From positions 496,001 through 560,000 of the forward strand of contig CAVORP010000009.1 in the NCBI GenBank assembly GCA_963698645.1: a stretch of 64,000 bases of DNA, written 5' to 3'. A model generated the notes under the pieces. That model was not told the DNA's origin and ran no database searches. It saw only the letters and a list, made by a program, of their open reading frames with translations. The stretch comes from Ovoidimarina sp963698645 (lineage in GTDB: Bacteria > Pseudomonadota > Alphaproteobacteria > Rhodobacterales > Rhodobacteraceae). Positions 35,319 through 43,278 of this stretch are shown one piece after another. Position numbers and translations under genes: made by a program. The first letter of the stretch is position 1. Each line of letters starts with the position of its first letter.

Positions 35319-36864
35319 CTACCGTCCCCGGAACAGCCCACCCAGAATTCCGCGCACGATCCGCCGCCCCGTCGTCCCCTTCAACTCCTTTATGACGGCC
35401 TTCGCCACGGCATCGCCCAGCCCGCCCGAAGACCGGCTCGACCGCGAGGATGTCGTCCCTGTCTCCTTGCCGGAATAGCGTCTCGCCGCCGCGAATTCGC
35501 GCTCGCGCTCCTCTGCCTCCGCTTCGCGCTTTTCGGCCTCTTCCGCCTCGCGCGCGGCCTCCTTCGCGCGCCCCATCAGGATCTCGTAGGCGCTTTCTCG
35601 GTCGATCAGCGCCTCGTATTTCCCGCCGATATGCGAGGCATTGATCACCTCCCGCCGTTCGGCGGCTGTGATCGGGCCAAGCTGCGAAGAGGGTGGCCGG
35701 ATCAGGGTTCTCTCGACGACACCCGGTGCGCCCTTCGACTCGAGCATCGAGGTCACGGCCTCGCCGACACCCACTTCGCGGATCGCCTCTTCGGTCGAGA
35801 AGCGGGGATTGTCGCGATAGGTCTCGGCCGCCTGCCGCAAGTGCCTTCTGGTCACGCGCGGTAAAGGCGCGCAGCGCATGCTGCACCCGATTTCCCAACT
35901 GGCCCAGAATGTCCTCGGGGATATCATCGGGGCTCTGCGTCACGAAATAGACGCCCACGCCCTTCGACCGGATCAAGCGCGCCACCTGTTCCACCTTGTT
36001 GACCAGCGCCTTGGGTGCGTCGTCAAACAACAGATGCGCCTCGTCGAAGAAGAACACGAGGCGCGGCTTGTCGGGATCGCCCACCTCGGGCAGTTCTTCG
36101 AACAATTCGGACAGTAGCCACAGAAGCGAGGTCGCATAGAGCCGCGGGCTGCCCATGAGCTTGTCGGCCGCCAGAATATTGATCCGTCCGCGCCCGTCCG
36201 ACGCGGTGGCCATGATGTCGGCAAGCTCCAGTGCCGGCTCCCCGAAAAACGCCGACCCGCCTTGATTCTCGAGCACCAGTAGCGCGCGCTGGATCGCGCC
36301 GATCGACGATCCCGCCACATTGCCATAGCGCAGCGACAAGTCAGAGGCATTCTCGCCGGTCCAAACCAGAAGCGCCTGCAGATCCTTCAGATCGAGAAGC
36401 GGCATGCCCTCTTCGTCGGCCACGCGGAACGCGATGTTCAGAACACCCTCCTGCGCATCGGTAAGGTCCATCAGGCGGGCCAGAAGCAACGGTCCCATCT
36501 CGGCCACGGTGGTGCGCACGGGATGCCCCTGCTCTCCGAACAGGTCCCAGAACGTCACCGGGAACGCCTCGTAGGTGTAGTCGGCGAACCCGATCTTTTC
36601 GGCCCGGCTTGTGAACGCGCCATGCAGCTTGAAATCGGCCGAGCCGGCGCGCGCCAAGCCCGAAAGGTCGCCCTTCACATCCGACAGGAAAACCGGCACG
36701 CCCTGCGCGGAAAAGCTCTCCGCAAGGATCTGCAAAGTTACGGTCTTGCCCGTCCCCGTCGCCCCGGCGATCAAGCCGTGACGGTTCGCGTATTTCAGAA
36801 GAAGCTCTTGCGGCGAGGTGTAGTCCACGCCACCTCCCCCAACAAATATCCGGTCGTTTTCCAA
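35319..36864 (-). pseudogene. HerA-like ATPase (DUF853) with one +1 frameshift
   Basis: Helicase HerA-like protein. Walker A is GLIAGATGTGKTVTLQ (about residues 31-46), KGDLSGLARAG follows, Walker B is RLVFFFDEAHLLF, and YFVTQSPDDIPEDILGQLGN precedes the break. After ALRAFTARDQKAL the frame is lost at an extra T near 35840 and resumes as RQAAETYRDNPRFSTEEAIR. It then runs through a charged coiled-coil (EAEEAEKREAEAEEREREF) to the stop at 35319. The reconstructed length is about 514 residues, normal for DUF853. Members are cytosolic ATPases of unclear function. Confidence 0.8.
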
Positions 36865-36891
36865 TCCTGCCTCCGCACACCTGCACTCATT

Positions 36892-36922
36892 TTGACATGT
36901 AGCATAACTTCTTAACCATTAT
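36892..36922 (+). promoter_or_regulatory. Candidate promoter for the sRNA
   Basis: A consensus TTGACA (36892-36897) is followed by CATTAT (36917-36922) at a 19-base spacing, longer than ideal. It is divergent from the HerA-like gene. Predicted start near 36928, just before the structured RNA. Confidence 0.4.
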
Positions 36923-36924
36923 GC

Positions 36925-37019
36925 GCCAGTCTCGACTTGGCTGGCGTGCGGTCTTTCGGACGCCGGCTTTACTTCCTCCCTGTCAGACTGGCCGCACGCA
37001 CTGTCGTGCGGCCTTTTTT
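36925..37019 (+). ncRNA. Candidate trans-acting sRNA with an anti-Shine-Dalgarno stretch
   Basis: There is no plus-strand CDS upstream, yet the segment ends in a textbook intrinsic terminator, so it must be a separate transcript of about 90-95 nt. Possible structure: GCCAGTCT (36925-36932) pairs with AGACTGGC (36985-36992), enclosing a hairpin GCTGGCGT/ACGCCGGC (36940-36947 with 36960-36967). This leaves TTTACTTCCTCCCTGTC (36968-36984) single-stranded. CTTCCTCCC is complementary to Shine-Dalgarno sequences. Rhodobacter sphaeroides CcsR-type sRNAs expose a similar CCUCCUCCC motif. An alternative 6-bp hairpin (36924-36929 with 36941-36946) competes with the long-range stem. No known family is recognised with certainty. 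Confidence 0.6.
36990..37019 (+). terminator. Intrinsic terminator of the sRNA
   Basis: GGCCGCACG (36990-36998) and CGTGCGGCC (37005-37013) form a perfect 9-bp GC-rich stem with a 6-base loop followed by TTTTTT (37014-37019). Confidence 0.85.
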
Positions 37020-37057
37020 CACCTGAAAGGCCGAATTAATGCTTTGAATAATGTGAG

Positions 37058-37086
37058 TTGACGACTGTAATCAAAGCGATTAGCGT
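37058..37086 (+). promoter_or_regulatory. Candidate promoter for a short leader transcript upstream of ialB
   Basis: TTGACG (37058-37063), a 17-base spacer, and TAGCGT (37081-37086) form a good sigma-70-like pair. The expected start is near 37093, giving either a short RNA ending at 37160 or the ialB leader. Confidence 0.45.
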
Positions 37087-37134
37087 TTGCCTCAATAATC
37101 AAGTCGGCCCGTCCGGCAGGGAGAAATCAAGAGG

Positions 37135-37160
37135 AAAAGGGCCCCTTACGGGCCCTTTTT
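37135..37160 (+). terminator. Intrinsic terminator/attenuator upstream of ialB
   Basis: AAAAGGGCCC (37135-37144), loop CTTAC, GGGCCC and TTTTT to 37160. It lies between a candidate promoter and the ialB start at 37261 with no ORF before it. Transcription would stop after about 68 nt unless read-through occurs, which suggests attenuation or a second small RNA. Confidence 0.75.
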
Positions 37161-37260
37161 CATGTTCTGGCATCCCTTTGCCGAGACCGCTAAATCCCCT
37201 GACTCTTCGAGTGAGCCGTGATATTGGCCGCGCAAAGCACTCTTGCAAATGGAGGCCCCG

Positions 37261-37890
37261 ATGAGGCTCAAGACGCAGTTTGGATACAAGGCCACCTTGC
37301 TGGCCGTGATGCTGGCCGCAACCCCGCTGACGGTGGCTGCACAGAGCGGCGAGGCTGAAGCGCCAGCGGCGGAAGCGCCCGCGGCGGACGACACACTGTC
37401 CACCGGCACGCCGCTGGCCCCCGATGGCGAAGCGGTGGGCTCGGCCTATCTTGCCGAAGAACATGGCGACTGGCAGCTCCGCTGCATCCGCGCCGCCGAA
37501 GGCGAAGATCCCTGCCAGCTCTATCAACTTCTGACGGACCAAAGCGGCGCCTCCGTGGCCGAGATCACGGTCTTCGTCCTGCCCGAAGGTCAGCAGGCGG
37601 TCGCGGGCGCTACGGTGATCGTCCCCCTCGAAACCCTGCTGATCCGCCAGTTGACCCTGTCGATCGATGGCGGAGCGGCCCGGCAATATCCGTTCACCTT
37701 CTGCACCCAACAGGGCTGTTTCAGCCGGATCGGCCTGACCGAAGACGATCTCGCCGCCTTCCGCCGGGGCAATGCCGCCCAGATCCAGATCGTGCCGGCG
37801 GCGGCCCCGAACCAGAAGGTCAATGTCACGGCCTCGCTTAGCGGCTTCACTGCCGCCTACAACGGTTTGGCAGCGCGGCGCGCCCAGTAA
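37261..37890 (+). CDS. Invasion-associated locus B (IalB) family protein
   Basis: Secreted protein of 209 residues. The signal peptide is KATLLAVMLAATPLTVAAQ. An Ala/Pro/Glu-rich stretch (about 27-60) precedes the IalB domain (HGDWQLRCIRAAEGEDPCQL, then PLETLLIRQLTLSIDGGAAR, FTFCTQQGCFSRIGL). Four cysteines suggest two disulfides in the periplasm. Bartonella IalB is tied to erythrocyte invasion, but in free-living alphaproteobacteria the role is unknown. GGAGG five bases before the ATG at 37261 sets the start. It has its own strong terminator. Confidence 0.88.
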   Translation: MRLKTQFGYKATLLAVMLAATPLTVAAQSGEAEAPAAEAPAADDTLSTGTPLAPDGEAVGSAYLAEEHGDWQLRCIRAAEGEDPCQLYQLLTDQSGASVAEITVFVLPEGQQAVAGATVIVPLETLLIRQLTLSIDGGAARQYPFTFCTQQGCFSRIGLTEDDLAAFRRGNAAQIQIVPAAAPNQKVNVTASLSGFTAAYNGLAARRAQ

Positions 37891-37912
37891 ACCGCCTGAC
37901 CTGACGAACGGG

Positions 37913-37945
37913 AAAGGGCCCCGCCGCTTGGCTGGGGCCCTTTTT
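37913..37945 (+). terminator. Terminator of ialB (probably bidirectional)
   Basis: AAAGGGCCCC (37913-37922), an 11-base loop, GGGGCCCTTT and further T to 37945. The A-tract on the other arm means it can also end the convergent lpxD-acp-KAS transcript from the minus strand, whose last stop is at 37971. Confidence 0.88.
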
Positions 37946-37970
37946 ATTGCCGTTCAGTCGCCCCCGAAGG

Positions 37971-39179
37971 TCAGACCTTTCGAAGTGCCAGCACCGCATT
38001 CAGCCCACCAAAAGCAAAGGCATTTGACAGCGCCACCGTGACCTTCGCCTCGCGCGCCTCGTTCGGAACCACATCCAGCGCGCATTCCGGATCGGGCTCT
38101 TCATAGCCGATCGTGGGCGCGATCACCCCGTCCTTCAGCGCCATGATGCAGGCCAGAAGCTCGACCGCGCCGGTCCCGCCGATCAGGTGGCCATGCATGG
38201 ATTTCGTCGACGAGATCATCAGCCGGTCCGCATGCGCCCCGAACACATCGGCCACCGCTGCGCATTCGGTCTTGTCATTGGCGGCGGTCCCCGTTCCATG
38301 GGCATTGATATAGCCCACCTCCTCGGGGTTCAGCCGTGCGTCCTTCAGAGCCCCCGCGATCGCCCGCGCCGCCCCCTGCTTCGACGGCATCACGATATCG
38401 GCCGCGTCCGAAGTCATCGAGAAGCCCACGACCTCGGCCAGGATCTCGGCACCCCGCGCCTTCGCGTGCTCCATCTCTTCAAAGACAAAGACGCCTGCGC
38501 CTTCGCCCTGCACCATCCCGTTTCGGGTCGCGCTGAACGGGCGGCAGGCATCCTTTGACATGACCCGCAGACCTTCCCACGCCTTCACCCCGCCGAAACA
38601 CAACATCGATTCCGATCCGCCCGTGACCATGGCCCGCGCCACGCCATTGCGGATCAGCCAGAAGGCCTGCCCCATGGCATGGTTCGACGAAGCACAGGCG
38701 GTGGCGACCGTGAAGGATGGACCCTTGAGGTTCCACTGCATCGATACGTGGCTTGCGGCAGCATTGTTCATCAACTTGGGCACGATGAACGGGTGAACCC
38801 GGTTCTTGCCCTCTTCATAGACCGCCCGGTAATTTTCGTCCTGCGTGTTCAGGCCGCCGCCCGACGTGCCCAGCACGACGCCGGCCTCGGCCGCAAGCTG
38901 CCCCGAGAACTCCAGCCCCGACTGACCAATGGCCTCGCGCGCCGCCAAAATGGTGAACTGCGTGAACCGGTCGTACAGCGCCTGCTGCTGGCGGTTGAAA
39001 TTCGCATCCGGCGAGTAATCCCTGACCTGCCCGCCGATCCTGATCGACAGCCGCTCGACATCGCGGATATGCAACTCGCCGATACCACAGGTCCCCGCCG
39101 CCATTGCAGACATGGTATCGGGCGCCGAATGCCCCAGCGAGTTGATGGTTCCCGCCCCGGTGATAACGACCCGTTTCAC
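37971..39179 (-). CDS. Beta-ketoacyl-ACP synthase (FabF/NodE-like)
   Basis: Condensing enzyme of 402 residues that extends acyl chains on ACP. The catalytic triad is C162 (TACASSNHAMG), H294 (NAHGTGTAAND) and H331 (STKSMHGHLIGGTG), with K326 also conserved. It belongs to the FabB/FabF group but sits directly after a dedicated acyl carrier protein (4-base overlap) and lpxD. This suggests a specialised acyl chain for lipid A or another envelope lipid rather than bulk fatty acid synthesis. The pairing resembles rhizobial NodE-NodF. Last gene of the minus-strand operon. Confidence 0.9.
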   Translation of the reverse strand: MKRVVITGAGTINSLGHSAPDTMSAMAAGTCGIGELHIRDVERLSIRIGGQVRDYSPDANFNRQQQALYDRFTQFTILAAREAIGQSGLEFSGQLAAEAGVVLGTSGGGLNTQDENYRAVYEEGKNRVHPFIVPKLMNNAAASHVSMQWNLKGPSFTVATACASSNHAMGQAFWLIRNGVARAMVTGGSESMLCFGGVKAWEGLRVMSKDACRPFSATRNGMVQGEGAGVFVFEEMEHAKARGAEILAEVVGFSMTSDAADIVMPSKQGAARAIAGALKDARLNPEEVGYINAHGTGTAANDKTECAAVADVFGAHADRLMISSTKSMHGHLIGGTGAVELLACIMALKDGVIAPTIGYEEPDPECALDVVPNEAREAKVTVALSNAFAFGGLNAVLALRKV

Positions 39180-39448
39180 CCGTGCTGATCGGCCACAAGG
39201 CCTCGAACGGCGGTGACAATGGAGGCGACCGACGAAATGTCGAATTCGGATTTGTCCGGTTCGTTCGCGTTGAACGGCACCTGGATGTCAAAGGCTTCCT
39301 CGATGGCAAAAATCGCCTCGACCAGCCCCAGACTGTCGATCCCCAGATCTTCGAGTGTCTGGGACATAGCGATATCGGACGGTTCAAGAACCGCCTGCTC
39401 CGCGATGATCCGGATCACCTTGTCTGCGATATCGTCCGACATTTCCAA
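39176..39448 (-). CDS. Dedicated acyl carrier protein (NodF/AcpXL-like)
   Basis: A 90-residue ACP. The phosphopantetheine attachment site is S39 in LEDLGIDSLGLVEAIFAIEE. The segment after helix II (FDIQVPFNANEPDKSEFD) differs from housekeeping AcpP and resembles NodF and AcpXL-type carriers. The stop overlaps the start of its condensing enzyme. It lies 45 bases downstream of lpxD. Such carriers load unusual acyl chains in alphaproteobacteria. Confidence 0.88.
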   Translation of the reverse strand: MEMSDDIADKVIRIIAEQAVLEPSDIAMSQTLEDLGIDSLGLVEAIFAIEEAFDIQVPFNANEPDKSEFDISSVASIVTAVRGLVADQHG

Positions 39449-39493
39449 TCCTGCATGACCAAATGGCCCGTAAGCGTTTCGGTTGCGGCTGAT

Positions 39494-40585
39494 TTAGTCG
39501 CTGCCTTCGGTTTTTGAAACCGCTTTCTGCAACGCCTTCACATCCCGGAACAGACGCGGAAGGCGGCGAATATTCTTCGATGCCTCCATTTGCGCATCCA
39601 TCTTCATCGCCGGACTGCCCAGAACGACCCGCCCCGCAGGCACGTTCGAGAACATCTTGGTCGCCCCCCCGGCCACCACGTCATCGCCCACAAAGATATT
39701 GTCGCTGACACCGCATTGCCCGCCAAGAACCACCCGGTTGCCGATCCGCGAGGACCCGGCGACGCCCACCTGGCCGCAGAGCAGAACATCCTCGCCCACT
39801 TCGACGTTATGGCCGAGATGCACAAGGTTATCGAGCTTCGTTCCTCGCCCGATCCGGGTCGCGCGGATCGTGCCACGGTCGATCGCGCTGTTGGCGCCGA
39901 TCTCCACATCGTCGCCGATCTCGACCCCGCCCAGCGAATGAATGCGAGTCCAGCTTTGGCCTTCGGCGTCACCCCGATCGCCCAGGGTTTCGCGCGCCGC
40001 CTCGACCGCCGATTTCTCGGGCGTGACGAAGGAAAACCCGTCGGCGCCGATCACCGCGCCGGGCTGCGCGATGAAACGGGCGCCGATCGTCACCCCGGCA
40101 CCGATGCGGACTCCTTCCAGAATCATCGCATCTTCGCCGATCACCGTACCCGCACCGATAGAGACATGGGAGGCGATCCGAGCGCCCTCGCCGATCCGCA
40201 CACCCGCGGCGATCACGACAAAGGGCCCGATCGCCGCCCCCGGCCCGATTGCAGCGCTTCCGTCGATGACGGCGGTCGGATGGATACCCGGCGCGATCTC
40301 CGGGCCCCGGTCCATGAGTTGCGTCAGACCCGAAAGCGCGAAGCGTGGCCGGGGCACCACGATGGCGGCCTCAAGCCCTAGCGCCTGCCAATCCGCCCCG
40401 TCCCAGACGATGGCGGCCCGTGCACGCCCCATGCTCAGCCCATCGGCAAAGGCGGGTTTCATGGCAATGGCAAGATCGGCGGGCCCTGCCTGCGCGGGTT
40501 CCGCGACCCCATCGATCACAAGGTCAAGGGCGCCAAAGGCTTTCGCCCCCAGCGCCCCTGCAATCTCAGCTATGGTATAGGACAT
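39494..40585 (-). CDS. lpxD: UDP-3-O-acylglucosamine N-acyltransferase LpxD
   Basis: Third step of lipid A synthesis: transfer of a 3-hydroxyacyl chain from ACP to UDP-3-O-acyl-GlcN. The 363 residues have an N-terminal uridine-binding domain (MSYTIAEIAGALGAKAFGAL) and a long left-handed beta-helix of hexapeptide repeats (VIDGSAAIGPGAAIGPFVVI, then IGEGARIASHVSIGAGTVIG). A catalytic His lies in VHLGHNVEVGEDVL. Normally lpxD sits with bamA, fabZ and lpxA. Here it lies instead between an L,D-transpeptidase and an acp-KAS pair, so it may be a second copy or a relocated gene. Confidence 0.93.
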   Translation of the reverse strand: MSYTIAEIAGALGAKAFGALDLVIDGVAEPAQAGPADLAIAMKPAFADGLSMGRARAAIVWDGADWQALGLEAAIVVPRPRFALSGLTQLMDRGPEIAPGIHPTAVIDGSAAIGPGAAIGPFVVIAAGVRIGEGARIASHVSIGAGTVIGEDAMILEGVRIGAGVTIGARFIAQPGAVIGADGFSFVTPEKSAVEAARETLGDRGDAEGQSWTRIHSLGGVEIGDDVEIGANSAIDRGTIRATRIGRGTKLDNLVHLGHNVEVGEDVLLCGQVGVAGSSRIGNRVVLGGQCGVSDNIFVGDDVVAGGATKMFSNVPAGRVVLGSPAMKMDAQMEASKNIRRLPRLFRDVKALQKAVSKTEGSD

Positions 40586-40615
40586 GGTTCCGGCCCCGAA
40601 TTACGGGGTCGAGAC

Positions 40616-42226
40616 TTATCCCCGAACCGCGCGAAGTGCCACCCCGGCATTTTGCATGGCAGCCCAGATCTTCGCGTCCCGGCCATAGACATCGCGGCGG
40701 AACTGAAGGTTCTTCTTTGGCTCGGTAAAGGCCGTGCGGTAAACGATATGCACCGGAATAGCCTCGTCCAGCGGAACGATTGTCTGCTTGCCGCTCTTCA
40801 GGATGCTCTGGAAATACGGCTCGGGGTCCTTCATCTGCCGCTTGAGCAGTATGTAGGCGAAGTCATGCGGGTCCATCAGCCGGATACAGCCCGACGAATA
40901 GGCCCGTACTTCCCGCTGAAACAGGTTCCGTGCCGGCGTATCGTGCAGATAGATCGCATAGGGGTTCGGGAACATGAATTTCACCGTGCCCAGCGCATTC
41001 GCCCGCCCCGGGGGCTGGCGCACCGTGAACGGAAAGTTCCGCTCGTTATACTGCGAGAAATCGATCTCGTCGCGCGACACGACCCGGCCCCGCACGTCGA
41101 TCAGCTGCAGGTATTGCGCGGCATAGGGGTTTTGCTTGAGCTTCGGAAGGTAATCCCGGCCAAGGATCGACCGCGGCACAGTCCAGTCCGGGTTGATCTC
41201 CATGTATTCCATCATGTCCGAGAATTCGGGGCTGCGCTTGTCCAGCTTGCGCTCGCCGATCACCGACCGGGTCTCGAACGTCACTTTCCCCTTGTCGTAA
41301 AGCTTTGTGCGGAAGTCGGTCAGGTTGACCCAGACATGGCGGTCGCCGCGGCCTCCGGGGCTGTTCAGCCAGCGCTCGCGCTCCATCGCGACCATGACCT
41401 GCGCCAGCCGGGTTTCGACCTGCGCGTTGATCTCGGCAATCGTCGCTTCACCGGCCACGCCATCGGGAGTGAGCCCGTTGTCACGCTGAAACTGCGCCAC
41501 GGCCTGCACGATCGCATCGTCGTAGACGGCACTGGAGGATCGGCGCAGGTATCCCATGCGGATCAGCCGGTTGCGCAGGACGACAACAGCTTCGCCCCCC
41601 TGCCCTTTCTCAAGTTTCTTGGCACGGACCTGTGGTCCCCATCCACCGCTGCCCAGAACCTTTTCCAGGCGGATCTTTTCCTTCATCAGGTTGTTGTATT
41701 CGCCCGATTTAGGCGGCAGCGCCTTGATGAAGCCCGCGGGGGAGGATTTGGCGAAAGCGGCAAGAAGTCCCGTGCGGCTGCGCAGCGGCACTTCGCGCAC
41801 GATCTGCTCGTCCACACGAGACGGCGTGACGATCCCGGTCTGGATATCGCGGGCATAGAGCAGGAACAGGCGGCTCAGTTCCACTTCCAGACGGCCGAGG
41901 TCGCGTTCGCTTTTCACGCGGCGGATATTCGTTTCGATGATCTCGGGGCTGTAGCGGCCTTCGGGTAGCCCATGGTCACCGGCCTGCGAGACTGCCCTCA
42001 GGAACTGCTGGCGACGCTGCTTGTCCCGGTTCGAGTTTCCGGTCCAGATCGGCTGGTACCCATTGGCCTGATAGAAGGCAGCGATATCTCGGTCGCTCGC
42101 GGCGGCTTCGGCCACCGCTTGCTTGAACGCGGTCACCTGTGCGGCGGCCACTTGCGGGATGAAAAGAACGAACGACAGCACAAGCGCCATCAGCCAAGAA
42201 ATTTGGCGGCGGCAGACAAAATTCAT
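40616..42226 (-). CDS. L,D-transpeptidase of the YcbB/LdtD type
   Basis: Periplasmic peptidoglycan cross-linking enzyme (3-3 links), 536 residues. Signal sequence at about 8-30 (ISWLMALVLSFVLFIPQVAA). An N-terminal scaffold domain is followed by a peptidoglycan-binding domain (about 205-268, FQRDNGLTPDGVAGEATIAE) and the YkuD catalytic domain with H428 and C447 in AYSSGCIRLMDPHDFAYIL. Length is normal for LdtD. GAGG lies upstream of the ATG. It heads an operon with lpxD 30 bases downstream and is divergent from the DUF882 peptidase. Confidence 0.93.
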   Translation of the reverse strand: MNFVCRRQISWLMALVLSFVLFIPQVAAAQVTAFKQAVAEAAASDRDIAAFYQANGYQPIWTGNSNRDKQRRQQFLRAVSQAGDHGLPEGRYSPEIIETNIRRVKSERDLGRLEVELSRLFLLYARDIQTGIVTPSRVDEQIVREVPLRSRTGLLAAFAKSSPAGFIKALPPKSGEYNNLMKEKIRLEKVLGSGGWGPQVRAKKLEKGQGGEAVVVLRNRLIRMGYLRRSSSAVYDDAIVQAVAQFQRDNGLTPDGVAGEATIAEINAQVETRLAQVMVAMERERWLNSPGGRGDRHVWVNLTDFRTKLYDKGKVTFETRSVIGERKLDKRSPEFSDMMEYMEINPDWTVPRSILGRDYLPKLKQNPYAAQYLQLIDVRGRVVSRDEIDFSQYNERNFPFTVRQPPGRANALGTVKFMFPNPYAIYLHDTPARNLFQREVRAYSSGCIRLMDPHDFAYILLKRQMKDPEPYFQSILKSGKQTIVPLDEAIPVHIVYRTAFTEPKKNLQFRRDVYGRDAKIWAAMQNAGVALRAVRG

Positions 42227-42550
42227 TTTACAACCTCAGCTTTCACGAGCAGTCCCCACCTCTCTATAAGCGAGTTTTGGCCATGTCCGGTAGCCTGTCC
42301 ATTCACATTTGAGCCATCTCGGTTTGCCCTGTCGCTGCTTTGCAACGCACAAGCAAGATCGACAAAACGGGTTACGGCATCCCCGCAATGAGCAAAAAAC
42401 TGCCGATATCGCCATACTGTCGCGATTTATTAACCAAATCGGTTGGATACATTCAAGAAATGTGACATCTAGATTTCAGCCTGGGGGTGAGGCAAGCGAA
42501 ACGTGCAACGTCACGGAATCGCAGGAAACAACGGGACGTATACGGGACCT
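42227..42550. other. Divergent regulatory region between ldt and the DUF882 gene
   Basis: 324 bases with no supported CDS. On the minus side a TTATAG element lies near 42261-42267. On the plus side TTGGAT (42443-42448) is followed by a perfect inverted repeat ACATT-CAAGA-AATGT (42449-42463) in the spacer, a possible operator. Two cell-wall genes transcribed apart from here may be co-regulated. Confidence 0.4.
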
Positions 42551-43120
42551 ATGAGCATCATCGGATCAACCGGCCTGACAAGGCGCGGCCTCCTGCGCGC
42601 TTTCGCAGCTACGGCCATCACAGCAGCACCAACATACTCAAATGCTTTCGGTTTTCTGAAAGGGTCCGGCGATATCCGCCGCCTTCAGATGTATTCCGGC
42701 CGGACCGGGGAAACCATCGACACGGTCTACTGGATCGATGGCGAATATATCCCCGAGGCCGTGACCGAGGTCAGCCGCTTCATGCGGGACTGGCGAAACG
42801 ACAAGGTGATCGGCATCGATACCCGTGCGCTCGATATCTGGGCCGCCGCCCATCGGCTGTTGGACGCCGACGCACCCTATATGATGTTGTCGGGTTACCG
42901 CTCGCCGGAAACCAACGCGATGCTGCGCTCCCGCTCACGCGGCGTGGCGCGGAATTCGCTTCACATGAAAGGTCAGGCCGCCGATCTGCGCATGCAGAAC
43001 CGCTCGGTCTCGCAAATGGCCCGCGCGGCGGCTGCCTGCAACGCGGGCGGCGTCGGCAAGTATCCCGGCTCGAATTTCGTCCATATGGATTGCGGCCCGG
43101 TCCGCGTCTGGGGCGGCTGA
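42551..43120 (+). CDS. DUF882 (YcbK-like) peptidase, Tat-exported
   Basis: A 189-residue M15-like metallopeptidase. The twin-arginine signal is LTRRGLLRAFAATAITAAP. The zinc motif is visible in SLHMKGQAADLRM and FVHMDCGPVR, and YRSPETNAMLR precedes it. Relatives (E. coli MepK/YcbK) cleave the 3-3 cross-links made by L,D-transpeptidases. Being divergent from ldt, the pair probably makes and breaks the same bond. I chose the ATG at 42551 because the twin-arginine motif follows it directly; a GTG at 42503 would add 16 residues. Confidence 0.9.
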   Translation: MSIIGSTGLTRRGLLRAFAATAITAAPTYSNAFGFLKGSGDIRRLQMYSGRTGETIDTVYWIDGEYIPEAVTEVSRFMRDWRNDKVIGIDTRALDIWAAAHRLLDADAPYMMLSGYRSPETNAMLRSRSRGVARNSLHMKGQAADLRMQNRSVSQMARAAAACNAGGVGKYPGSNFVHMDCGPVRVWGG

Positions 43121-43278
43121 TCCCGGTCGACGCAGGCGCAGTGACGATGATGATGGGCGGGGAGCGATCCCTGCCTTTTTTCATCTTGTGCGGCTGAATC
43201 TTCGCGGAAACAGGGAACGCGATCGACAATTTCCATCGCCGCGCCAGCCCACATTTCAATCGGCGCAGACATCTCCGA

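Noticed and set aside
36865..37260. tRNA or SRP RNA to explain the orphan terminators
   Set aside because: No T-loop GTTCGA core, acceptor stem or SRP GGAAG/GCA motif was found in either segment.
40652..41968. 438-codon plus-strand open frame
   Set aside because: Antisense to the L,D-transpeptidase gene.
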